From positions 1-64,000 of the forward strand of contig MNCI01036663.1 of NCBI GenBank assembly GCA_015680685.1: a DNA stretch of 64,000 nt, given 5' to 3'. This DNA comes from Gnetum montanum. Its lineage: Eukaryota; Streptophyta; Gnetopsida; Gnetales; Gnetaceae. This document shows positions 1 through 9,104 of the stretch, one piece after another. Every line of letters starts with the position of its first letter. Position 1 is the stretch's first letter. The notes under the pieces were generated by a model, which saw only the letters and a list, made by a program, of their open reading frames with translations, ran no database searches and was not told the origin of the DNA. Made by a program: the position numbers and the translations under genes.

Positions 1-9
1 AGCAGAGAT

Positions 10-1835
10 GTGATATTTGTAGAAGATAAAATGCAAGAGAAGGGAAATGCTAACACTTCAAAGGAGAATTCAGAGACTACTAAAATTCAATTAGAAGATA
101 AGACAAAAGTTGAAGATCCAGTTCCTTTTGATGCAACATCAATGTGTGAAGAGACAGGACCAGTCAAGTTTGAAGCTAATGAAGTTCGTCGGTCATCTTG
201 GGTAAAAAGATCACCAACTTGGCACTCAGATTATGTTACTGAAAGTAATGTTGCATATTGCCTTTTAACGGAGGATGGAGAGCCCTCAACTTTACATGAA
301 GCTATCAAAAGTCCAGATGTGTCTTTGTGGATGGTAGCAATGCAAGAGGAGATTGAAGCTTTACACAAAAACACGACATGGGATCTTGTTACACTACCAC
401 AAGGAAGAAAGGCTATTGGAAACAAATGGGTCTACAAGATCAAACGTGATAGTAATGACCAAGTGGAGCGATATCGTGCAAGATTGGTGGTAAAGGGATA
501 TGCTCAAAAAGAAGGAATTGACTTCAATGAGATATTTTCTCCTGTGGTTAGACTTACAACAGTCAGAGTAGTCCTAGCAATGTGTGCTACATTTGATCTA
601 CATCTAGAACAACTAGATGTGAAAACTGCTTTTCTGCATGGAGATCTTGAAGAAGAGATTTATATGCTCCAACCAGAAGGTTTTGCAGAAGAAGGCAAAG
701 AGAACTTGGTTTGCAGGTTGAACAAATCTCTGTACAGTCTCAAATAGGCACCAAGGTGTTGGTACAAGAGATTTGACTCGTATATCATGAGCCTTGGGTA
801 CAATAGACTCAATGCAGACCCTTGTACGTATTTCAAGAGGTTTGATGAAGATTTCATCATTTTGCTATTGTATGTGGATGACATGTTGGTTGTAGGTCCC
901 AACAAAGAGCAAATCCAAGAATTGAAGGCACAGTTGGCTAGGGAATTTGATATGAAAGACTTGGGACCAGCAAACAAGATTCTAGGGATGCAAATTCACC
1001 GAGACAGAAATAACAAGAAGATTTGGCTTTCTCAGAAAAATTACTTGGGTAAGATCTTGCGACGGTTCAACATGCAAGATTGTAAGCCAATTTCTACCCC
1101 ACTTCCTGTTAATTTCAAATTATCCTCTGAGATGTGTCCTAGCACTGAAGTAGAGAGAAATGAGATGTCTCGCGTACCATATGCATTAGCAGTAGGAAGC
1201 CTAATGTTTGCTATGATTTGTACAAGACCAGACATTGCACAAGCAGTGGGAGTAGTCAGTCGGTACATGGCAAACCCTCGACAAGACCATTGGAGTACTG
1301 TTAAGAGAATCCTGAGATACATTAAGGGTACCTCACATGTTGCATTATGTTATGGAGGATCTGAATTTACTATTGAAGGTTATGTGGATTCAGATTTTGC
1401 AGGTGATCCAGATAAAAGAAAATCTACTACAGGTTATGTGTTTACACTTGCAAGAGGAGCTATTAGCTGGGTATCAAGATTGTAAACAGTAGTCGCATTA
1501 TCTACAACAGAAGCAGAATACATGGCACCTACCCAAGCTTGCAAGGAAACAATTTGGATTCAAAGGTTGTCGAGGAGCTTGGACACAAATAGGAGAAGAT
1601 TCCTTTGTTTTGTGATAATCAAAGCACCTTACATATTGCAAAGAATCCAGCTTTTCATTCCAGGACTAAACACATAGGTGTACAATTTCACTTTGTTCGT
1701 AATGTAGTAGAAGATGGAAGTGTGGCTATGCAGAAGATACACACCAAGGATAATCTTGCAGATGTTCTGACCAAGCCGATTAACATGGACAAGTTTTCCA
1801 GGAGTAGATCCTCATATGGCCTAGCAATAACATAG
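10..1835 (+). pseudogene. Tnt1-like copia element A1, pol 3' part (RT and RNase H)
   Basis: This is the C-terminal part of a Ty1/copia polyprotein, which copies element RNA into DNA inside virus-like particles. The first third is the linker after integrase; RT begins near residue 100 (KNTTWDLV, then NKWVYKIKRD and LDVKTAFLHGDL). The catalytic YVDD is intact at 871-882. RNase H follows (GYVDSDFAGD, then STTEAEYM and FCDNQS), ending with LADVLTKPIN just before the PPT. The frame is broken by only three stops and one frameshift: TAG at 745-747 where the family has Gln in LKQAP, TAA at 1483-1485, TAG at 1590-1592, and a one-base shift near 1568. All three stops replace Gln by a C-to-T change. The 5' half of the element lies outside the window. 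It is the youngest element here and is now dead or passively mobilised. The copia assignment is certain; the Tnt1/Tork-like lineage is inferred from residue pattern. Confidence 0.95.
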
Positions 1836-1892
1836 AATGGTCAGGTAAAAAGGATGGTGTGGAGATGTGATTGATCCTTAATCAAAATCTCC

Positions 1893-2305
1893 AAGTGGGA
1901 GATTGTTGGAAACAACTAACTGAAGCGGTAGATTACAGCAATGAACTAGCAGTTGCTAATTCATGAACTGCACTTTCCGTTTCTGTTTCTATTGTCGATA
2001 GTTTTTTGAATTTTCCTTAAAGATAACATAAGACTTCTAAAAGTTCTATTTCAGTTAATTTTTGATGTTTCCAATTTGTAACCTGGGTGTGGCTATTTAA
2101 GTCTGCCCTCGGATCCGTCATAAATCGTCAGAGTTAAGAGTTCTCCCATTGCATGAGAGAGAGGCTTCTTCTTGTTCTCTCCTTGTGATGAAAAGAGAAA
2201 CTTGTTATTTCCGTTGTTGATAATAAGATTTTTCTGCAATTACCTGTCGTTCAACTGCTCTTTATTTTCATCTGGTTTCATAGTTTGCTGCCAGATCTGC
2301 TGACA
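1893..2305 (+). repeat. A1 polypurine tract and 3' LTR
   Basis: The purine tract AAGTGGGAGAT (1893-1903) primes plus-strand synthesis and is followed directly by the LTR, which begins TGTTGG at 1904 and ends CTGACA at 2305 (about 402 bp). A TATA-like CTATTTAAG lies at 2093-2101. Downstream, 2151-2240 (GAGAGAGGCTTCTTCTTG and following) is nearly the same as in the second copy at 8.8-8.9 kb, so it is probably R-U5. CpG sites survive here, unlike in most of the window. The right end is set by alignment with A2 and by the CA terminus; the target duplication cannot be tested because the left end is outside the window. Confidence 0.88.
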
Positions 2306-2560
2306 GTGCCCACGTGGCACGTCACATAATTTAGGCATGTACCATGACTGAGACACTCGTCCATGGCAATGGACCTTTCCCAAAAAGAGTTCCGGGAAAT
2401 TCCGTTCTTACGTGACCCTGCTCCGCTCCCCCCTGCTCCGGTCGATTCATCAATAATTCATTTCAGGACAATAGTTGATGAGCCCACTAGCACTAGGTAA
2501 GATGAATCCAGGAACATGGCAGGATGCGTAAACATCATCATCATGTTAATCATGGAACAC
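2306..2560. other. CpG-retaining flank of A1, non-transposon-like
   Basis: Directly after the A1 LTR, this stretch is richer in G+C and keeps about ten CpG dinucleotides in its first 170 bases, for example ACGTGG, TCCGGG, TCCGGTCGA. Nothing similar is seen in the old elements. It could be low-methylation host DNA near a gene. No coding frame is recognised. Confidence 0.45.
2310..2325. promoter_or_regulatory. Dense ACGT-core cluster (G-box plus C-box-like)
   Basis: CCACGTGGCACGTCAC combines a palindromic G-box (CCACGTGG, the ABRE/bZIP and bHLH core) with an adjoining CACGTCAC, whose reverse strand reads GTGACGTG. It begins five bases after the LTR end. The motifs are read directly; any function as a promoter element is inference. 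Confidence 0.35.
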
Positions 2561-4094
2561 AGACCATTCTCATGTTACACTTGCTAGAATTGCTTGTGAA
2601 TGTTACGCTGTTGTGAGAATGGTAACGTTTGTGAGTTCAGAGTTCAAAATTTCCGTGAGTTTCTGAAGATGCACGAATGAAACTTGAAGTAATAATTATC
2701 GGTACAAATTGCAATCAGAAGAGATCAAGTAAAATGGCTTGCACTTTCATAAATTGACAATGGTGTTGGAGAATGCAGATGACGCAATCTTATATATATT
2801 CATAGCTTCTTAAACCTGCAGCTGGATTGCACCGCCTATTTTGAAATTCTACTTTATTTTACTTTTGTATTTTTTTTTCATATAGTAAAAGCAAGGAATG
2901 TACATTGTTTTCTATTTTCATTCTCAAATCCCTCAACTAATTTAGAAGATCTTTTAAGATTACCATGCAAATTTAAATTTTTGTGCATGCACCTATGAAA
3001 TTGCTTGCACACAGTGCAATGCCGAAAGAAAATGTCATTACCAAAAATCAGATAACCTATAAAGAGGCCTAGATGACTTTGGCTTAGATGATATTGAAGT
3101 TTGACAGCAAAATTTTCATGAAATATTTGATTAATAAAAATTACTGCCCTTAGCTTTCGGTCATAACTAGCTTTTCAACTTTTCAAACTTCAATCTGCCA
3201 TTATCTTACTCATCTATAAATTATATTTATTTTATTTTTTAATTTTTTTAAAAATAATTGAAATTAGAAGCTCAAAATTCTTTACATCTCGGAAATCACC
3301 AAGGACTTGTTGGAGGACTACAAAGCCTTGAAGAAAGTTGAAAATACCATTGATGTAATATAACAAATAATTAACCTATCAAAATACTCTAACTTTTTCA
3401 TATCAAAATATCAAATAAAAGCCAAATGACAAGCAATTATAAATCAAAATTCCAAGCCTATTTATGACCACAGTGATGTTTATGTGACATGTTTATGATG
3501 GTGGTAAATTCCAACATGACTTGCCCAACTACAAGCAATAACTATCTCCTTCCTACCATAAGTATCAAGCTACCTAGAAATCATCAAATTATTGTATTTT
3601 TTATCATGAATACACAAGTTGTATAGAAATCCTCCCATTACCATACTTTTTGAGCCTTGAATGGGTGCTTTTAGGAACAATTTTACTAATACTCTTGCTT
3701 ATATTTTATTTAAAAGAAAGATAAATGATGTGATTATACTCTTGCATCATGTTGTATGATGTGTTTATGGATGTGGTTTTGACTCAGAAAAAGTTAAATT
3801 TATTTGTTTTTAATTTGTCATAGATGTGATAGAAGCTAAACTCTTTTATAACTATTCTTAGTGAAAAGATGTGATTGTGTTGATATAGATGATGTGATTA
3901 TAGTAGTACTCTTATGATTCTAATGACATGATATTTAAATAAATTGTTAAGCCTATTAGGCTTAGTGTTATGTACAAAGCTTGATTTAATATAATGCATA
4001 AGTAATTATGCTCATTTCATTTAATTTTGATGTTATTACTTTAATCTATGTACTTCGATGGCTTGAACTAATTTCTATCTTTGTAATGATTAGA
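2561..4094. other. Unassigned AT-rich intergenic DNA
   Basis: No coding trace or repeat family is recognised. A TATA-like TATATATAT lies at 2791-2799 without a following gene. At 3725-3910 phrases such as GATGTGATTATA recur, suggesting a decayed repeat. Confidence 0.5.
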
Positions 4095-4846
4095 TGTATG
4101 GTGTAGGAACACCTCTTCTAATCCCCTTGTTCTTCCCTATGTGAGGTTTTTGTAGATTTTAGGCACTTAGAAGATATCATTTTTGAAAGTTGTGTTTTCA
4201 TTAGAGATGACTTAAGGAAGCCAAAGACAACCCATATGGTCTAGGAAACTTCTCGAATTGACCATTCCCAATTAGAAAATAGTCAAGAGCTGGTGGAAAA
4301 AGATAGACATAGTGTAGGAACTCCAAATGAGCTTGTAGAAGATTTTCCTAGGTTTTTGTCTTATTTTCTTCATAGATATGATTGGTATTTCATGCTTATA
4401 CACACAAAGAGGAGAGAGTTCATGAGATGTCTTAGTAAAATCTCTTGATTGGATGAGAGCTTTGGCAAAAGAGTGTTAGATCACATTAAGTGAGTGCATT
4501 GGTGTTGCAACTCCAAGGTCAATTGTTATGTGTTAACCTATGTTTTTAAGTCTTTCTTGTGTATTAAATTCTTAGTTCTTGATTGTGGAAGAGATTCTCC
4601 ATTGGTTGTATCTTGCATTGAGAAAAACCATTATGTGTTTGTAGAGCCTCATGCTTTGTAACATTGTTAGAGAAAATATAGAGGTTGGATATTTTGTCAA
4701 TTGTGGAACCCTATTGTAATATTTTCATTTAAATAATTAAAAATAGCTAGTTTTGTCATTTTTTAGCAAATAAATTATATTTTCATAATATAACTAGATT
4801 TCATGTTGGAAAGTGATTTTAATATTATAATGAACATTCTCTAACA
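4095..4846 (+). repeat. Gypsy D 5' LTR
   Basis: The LTR begins TGTATGGTGTAGGAACACC near 4095 and ends TCTCTAACA at 4846, followed by a primer site and gag. The first 190 bases match the reverse complement of 7200-7396 (the E LTR), which supports the boundary. A second, weaker module beginning TAGTGTAGGAAC near 4308 also has a counterpart in E. The left boundary is uncertain by several bases. Confidence 0.65.
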
Positions 4847-4849
4847 TAA

Positions 4850-4861
4850 TTAGTATTGGAG
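4850..4861 (+). other. Gypsy D primer binding site, decayed initiator-Met type
   Basis: ATTAGTATTGGAG, four bases after the LTR end, resembles TTGGTATCAGAG, which pairs with initiator Met-tRNA in many plant retroelements. The differences are mostly transitions. Position and resemblance support the call; the match alone is weak. Confidence 0.5.
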
Positions 4862-4904
4862 AATTGCATTGATAATTACTTGTAACTGGTTAAGGATTTT
4901 GTTA

Positions 4905-6560
4905 ATTTTAAATGGTGCCTAACATGAAACAAGTTCAAGCCTTGAATAGAGATATTTAGAACATGATGTCTACCTTCCTAATAATGGTTGTTCTATTGAA
5001 TGAATTTAGTGCAAAGGTAGATAGAAATGTTGGTCCTAGCCATATCTTAACATGCTGAGATGACCAACATGTACGTTTAGATGAAGAAGTTTCATAGCTT
5101 AGTGGAGATGGAGTGGATGATGAGGAAGGATAATCCAATTATGGAATTGTAGGAATCCATCAATCAAGGATTCCAATGGGAGGAAATCCTATTCCTCAAA
5201 TGAGAATTTTGAGGACTCCAACAATGGTAACTACTTCTTCTCCAAGCATTCTTGACAAGGAGGATGAAGAAAGAATTTCTAGAGATTTGCCTAATGCTAC
5301 TAGACTTCCATATGTTGAGTTGAAGAATTTCAACGATGTAGATGGCACTAATGCTTTTTCAAGTTAGTTGAAGGTACTTGAGAAGCAATTTGAATTGAAA
5401 GACAAAGAAAATAAATAGAGGGTGCCCATTGTTGAATCTAGATTAGAAGGTATGACTTCTACTTGATGGGAGAAGAAGTTTGAGGATTATGAAAAAAAAT
5501 GGTCAACCCATTAGAGATTGGAATTTTATGAAATACAGGTTGAAAAGAAAATTTGAAGAGTCTCATTAGAGGCAAGAGACCATTATGAAGGTAAAATTTT
5601 ATGATCAGGATGTCATAGATTTCTCCATCAAATTTTATGATCTATTTCATCAAGCTAAGATAATCTAGGAGAAATATAAACATGCTTCAATTAGGACTCA
5701 AAATGATGTATCGACAAGAGTTGTCTTTTTATGATCCACAAACCCTTGATGAGGCTTTTGATCTGGCACTCATGCTTGAAAAGAAATTAAGTGGATTGAA
5801 AAAAAAAAGAGAAAATAAACTTCCAAAGAGAATAAGAAGGAATCTAAGTCCAAATCTAAAGACAAGGATGCTAACCAAGATAAGAAGACAAAAGGGAGTA
5901 ATGAGAGAAATAAAGCCAATAAGGACCCAGGTAAAGAAGGCAAGGGTCAAGGTAGCAACTCATCCATAATTTAGTGCTTCAACTATGAATAATGAGGATA
6001 CAAGCAATGGAAATATCTACTTCACAAGGAAACCAAGGGTAAAGATGTATAGACCATGGAGGTGGAGACATCAAGCCAAGCTCTTTAGAAAGCTAATCAT
6101 AATTTTTCAAAAATTAAGAAAGTTTCTAAATTAAATTTTGGTGCATTCATGGGGAATGTGAATAGATGAGATCATCTTGATAGAAAACTATTAATTCAAA
6201 TTAGCACTAGACGTTTGATTAGTGGAGAATGTATTCATGTTTTGATTAATGAGTAAGCTCAAGAAAATGTTATTTCTTCTTGGATAGTTGCTATATTGGT
6301 TTTGGCAACTAGTCCTTATCCTTGAGCATATAAAGTGCATTGGATGTCTAGATATTTTTCCTAAGAGGTAAGGGAATAGTGTACTTTGAGATTTTAAATT
6401 TGAAATTTTCATGATATTGTAAAGTGTGATGTGCTTCAATTAAATTATGCTGATGTAATTCTTAGTAGACCTTGGAATATTGACAATGGTGCTCAATTTG
6501 ATGGAGCAAGAAATGTGTGGAGTGTAGCTAGATTAGGCATTCTTGCAACCTTTCTCAAGT
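4905..6560 (+). pseudogene. Gypsy D gag and protease
   Basis: This region holds traces of a Ty3/gypsy capsid protein and retropepsin. The N-terminal part includes RLPYVELKNFNDVDGTNAF (5296-5352). The C-terminal part of Gag (5690-5950) has the typical DPQTLDEAFDLALMLEKK phrase followed by a Lys-rich tail. A zinc knuckle is recognisable at about 5972-6012, but the second and third zinc ligands (Cys, His) and the last Cys have each become Tyr and the central positions are stops; all these changes are transitions. The protease follows, with AQENVIS near 6256 and SRPWNIDNGAQFDGARNVW near 6464-6520. The Asp of its active site has become Asn. The trace ends near 6560, where the opposite-strand E LTR begins, so no RT follows. 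Several frames are needed to read it. Confidence 0.8.
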
Positions 6561-6584
6561 GCTCTCCATTGCCTCTTACTTAAT

Positions 6585-7396
6585 TTTCTTGGATAAGCTT
6601 TCTTCTTGCATATGTTGTCCTCCTCAAGAGTTCTATCTCTTGCTCATGATACCCAAAATGATGAATTACATTAATATTTATAGACAACAAGAGGATAAGA
6701 AATCTAAAAATATTTTTTCAACTTACTTAAGGTTCTTTAGATGTTTCCAAAGTCTTCTCATCATCTTCCTAGCTATTTTGTCCTTTCCATCTTATTTCAG
6801 CTATTGCCTAAATTGAAATAGGTATTTTCAAAATTTTTGCTTAGCCGTATGGATCATCATTGATCTTGCCAAGGTGTCTTCTATGTCAACCTAGCTCTTA
6901 GGGAAGATGTCTTATGTTTCTTGGAGGTGTCTTCTCCTAGTTCAAGAAGTCTCCTCTTATGGAAAGATGTCTTTCCCAAGACATCTCTAGGTTTGGAAGA
7001 TGTCTTCTTTCTAGATAAGACATCTTTCTTGAGACTTATACACTTTCAACAAGACATCTCCTCTAACTTCTAGATGTCTTGTGTTATCCTATGTCTCATT
7101 CAAGATGTCTCCTAGCCTTCCAATACATTTTCTTCAAGCCCAAAACCTATAAAATACACATGTAGGATAGAATAAGAAGATTGGAAGAAGTGTCACTACA
7201 TCATCCTAACTATTACCAACTTTAAATGGTCAATTTTGAAAGTTTTCCTAGTCATATAGATCATCTCTAACCTCCTTGTGTCGTCTTTAATGAAAACATA
7301 ACTTTTAGAAAGGACATATCTTAAGTGCTTAAAATCTACAAAAACATCTTATAGGAAAGAACAAGGGAATCAAAAGAGGTGTTCCTATTTTAACTC
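6585..7396 (-). repeat. Gypsy E 3' LTR (minus strand), truncated
   Basis: Read on the minus strand, a PPT is followed by the LTR, whose first 190 bases (7396 down to 7200) match the start of the D LTR. A TATA-like TCTATAAATA lies near 6686-6675, so most of the stretch is U3. The U3 carries the short motif array listed separately. It stops where the D protease trace begins; no R-U5 end is seen. Confidence 0.65.
6871..7112. repeat. Array of AAGATGTCTT / AAGACATCTT motifs in E U3
   Basis: Ten copies of one near-palindromic decamer occur in about 240 bases: six or more as AAGATGTCTT or close variants (6871, 6903, 6924, 6963, 6997, 7071, 7101) and three as its complement-type AAGACATCT (6978, 7015, 7051). 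Spacing is irregular, about 20-50 bases. The two forms are what CpG loss on either strand would make from one ACGT-core palindrome. Confidence 0.75.
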
Positions 7397-7397
7397 T

Positions 7398-7413
7398 CCC
7401 CTCCTTCAAAAAG
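7398..7413 (-). other. Gypsy E polypurine tract
   Basis: On the minus strand the purine run GAAGGAGGGGAGAG sits between the integrase trace and the LTR start. This is the expected place and composition for the plus-strand primer of an LTR element. Confidence 0.7.
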
Positions 7414-7628
7414 TGAACTTATGTGAACAAGGAAGTAGAGGTTGACGTGATCCCCAAATATGTAGTTTGATCCTATGGATCCATACAACATCATCTACAA
7501 ACTAATCCTTCTAATTAATCAAGTACTCATGCCTCTTCACTCACTGAGTGCTAGATGCTTTCCTTTTCTTGAGTTATGATTTCCTTTTTCTTCATTTATG
7601 TCTTGGACTGATCAATAGTCCCCTTTAA

Positions 7629-8390
7629 CTAATCAATGCTACCCTGTATGGTCTCCTCATCAAGTGGTCCATGATAGTGCACAAGATCAGAAATATTAAA
7701 TACAAAATACATACCAACATTGTTTGGTAAATTAAAATTAAAAGCATTATCATTAATCTTGGACATAATTTTAAAAGGCCCCATCTTCTTTACTTTCAAC
7801 TTGAAGAAGTTAATACCTCTCGATTGCTTCTTCATCAAGTACATCCAAACCAAGCTACCAATAACAAAATTTGGCTTCTATTTATCCTCATTCCTCTTCA
7901 AAACTCTCTATTCAACCTTCTTCTTATGATTTGATTTTACTTGTGCATGAAGATCTCTCTTCTCTTATAAAAATTAGTGCTAAGTTGAGCTATCTCATAA
8001 AATATCTTTAAAGCACTGACCATCTTTGGACTAAACTCATAGTTAACCTTAAATGAACTTTTACAAGTAGTAATATGAAAAATGTTATTGTATGAAAACT
8101 CAACATAATACAACAAGTTTTTCCACATGTTTGGTTGTCCATCATACAAACATATCAAGATTTTCCACAAGGATTTATTCACCACCTTCATTTTACCATT
8201 AGATTGTGAATGATATATACTAAAAAAATTAAATTTGGTTCCTGAAATATTTCAAAGGGATCTCCAAAAGTAACTTGTGAAGCTGAAGTATCTATCACTA
8301 ACAATATTCAAAGGAATTCTATGAAACCTCATAGCATGATGAAAACCAAAATCTAAAACATGAGAATCATCACTCATCTTCCTACATGAA
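7629..8390 (-). pseudogene. Gypsy E integrase (minus strand)
   Basis: Integrase inserts the element DNA into the host chromosome. Reading from 8390 down, the core shows HRIPLNIVSDR (second catalytic Asp present), SFTSYFWRSL, then GTKFNF and YHSQSNGKMKVVNKSLWKIL. In the last phrase the third catalytic residue, Glu in the family, is Lys, a G-to-A change. Next come the phrase WKNLLYYVEFSYNN (8116-8075) and the C-terminal domain with KKMGPFKIMSKINDNAFNF and VFNISDLVHYHGP (7800-7660). Two open stretches (8191-7937 and 7853-7629) lie in different frames. RT and everything upstream are missing; the trace stops near 8390 against the A2 fragment. Confidence 0.9.
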
Positions 8391-8404
8391 ATAAAGTGTG
8401 TCAA

Positions 8405-8532
8405 TAGAAGATGGAAGTGTGGATATGCAGAAGATATGCACCAAGGATAATCTTGTAGATGTTTTGACCAAGCCGATTAACATGGACAAGTTTGACTAGA
8501 CTAGATCCTCATATGGCCTAGCAAAAGCATAA
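8405..8532 (+). pseudogene. Second Tnt1-like copy A2, last 42 codons of pol
   Basis: EDGSVDMQKICTKDNLVDV-like coding, ending at TAA 8530-8532, is closely similar to the A1 pol end at 1709-1835. Everything 5' of 8405 has been replaced by the E integrase trace, so this copy is a 3' fragment. One in-frame stop (TAG, near 8494) is visible. Confidence 0.88.
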
Positions 8533-8598
8533 GTGCCATAGAATGGCAAGGTAGAGACAATGGTGTGGAGATATCATTGACCCTCCATCAAAATCTCC

Positions 8599-9001
8599 AA
8601 GTGGAAGATTGTTGGCCATAGTTATTATGATAAATTTAGGCCATGGTTATCATGATAAAATTAGACTATGGTTATTAAAATAGTGGGTGGTTATCATTAG
8701 TTATTTAAGGGCCCTTTCACCAATATAAAAATGACCTCTCTCACCTCAATTCAAATCCATCACATATATCCCCTTTTCATCCCACTCTTACATTCTTCTC
8801 CTATTGGATGAGAGAGAGGCTTCTTCTTGTTCTCTCCTTGTGTTGAAGAGAGAAGGTTTTTATCTCCATTTTTGATAATAAGATCCTTCTACATTTTCCC
8901 ATGGTTTTTTTCCCACTTTGGGGTTTTTCCACATAAAATATTTATGTACATTGCTCTTTATTTTCATCTCATTTCATATTTTTCTACCAAATCTACTAAT
9001 A
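8599..9001 (+). repeat. A2 polypurine tract and 3' LTR
   Basis: PPT AAGTGGAAGAT (8599-8609) precedes an LTR that begins TGTTGG at 8610 and ends near 9001, by alignment of CTACTAATA with the A1 end CTGCTGACA. The U3 does not resemble that of A1 but R-U5 does (GAGAGAGGCTTCTTCTTG at 8811-8828). U3 consists largely of a 25-bp tandem repeat, directly followed by the TATA-like TTATTTAAGG at 8701. CpG is almost gone, so A2 is older than A1. Confidence 0.82.
8614..8699 (+). repeat. 25-bp tandem repeat in A2 U3, next to the TATA box
   Basis: Units start GGCCATAGTTATTATGATAA (8614), GGCCATGGTTATCATGATAA (8639), GACTATGGTTATTAAAATA (8664) and GTGGGTGGTTATCATTA (8683). The shared core is TGGTTATYATGATAAA. 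Tnt1 elements are known to carry tandem U3 boxes that govern induction, so an enhancer role is plausible but inferred. Confidence 0.75.
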
Positions 9002-9012
9002 CTTTGAAATTT

Positions 9013-9100
9013 CTACATAAATTTTTTTGTATTTTTTCTTGTTGTCTTTACTGTTTCAATTTGCATATTTAATTAATTTTGTAATAAGTGGTATCGAAGC
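9013..9100 (+). repeat. Copia B: end of 5' LTR and primer binding site
   Basis: The sequence 9013-9087 matches the last 75 bases of the B 3' LTR (13480-13555). It is followed by TGGTATCGAAGC at 9089-9100, a near-copy of TGGTATCAGAGC, the initiator-Met primer site. The 5' part of this LTR is not present as a continuous block: a short matching piece (CCCACTTTGGGGTTT) lies at 8911-8925 inside the A2 LTR, so the junction is chimeric. Confidence 0.6.
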
Positions 9101-9104
9101 ATGT

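Noticed and set aside
10-1485. Intact copia pol read through suppressed stops
   Set aside because: Three stops plus a frameshift and loss of the 5' half from view make functional expression unlikely.
2786-2830. Host promoter with TATATATAT box
   Set aside because: No ORF or exon-like sequence follows within several hundred bases.
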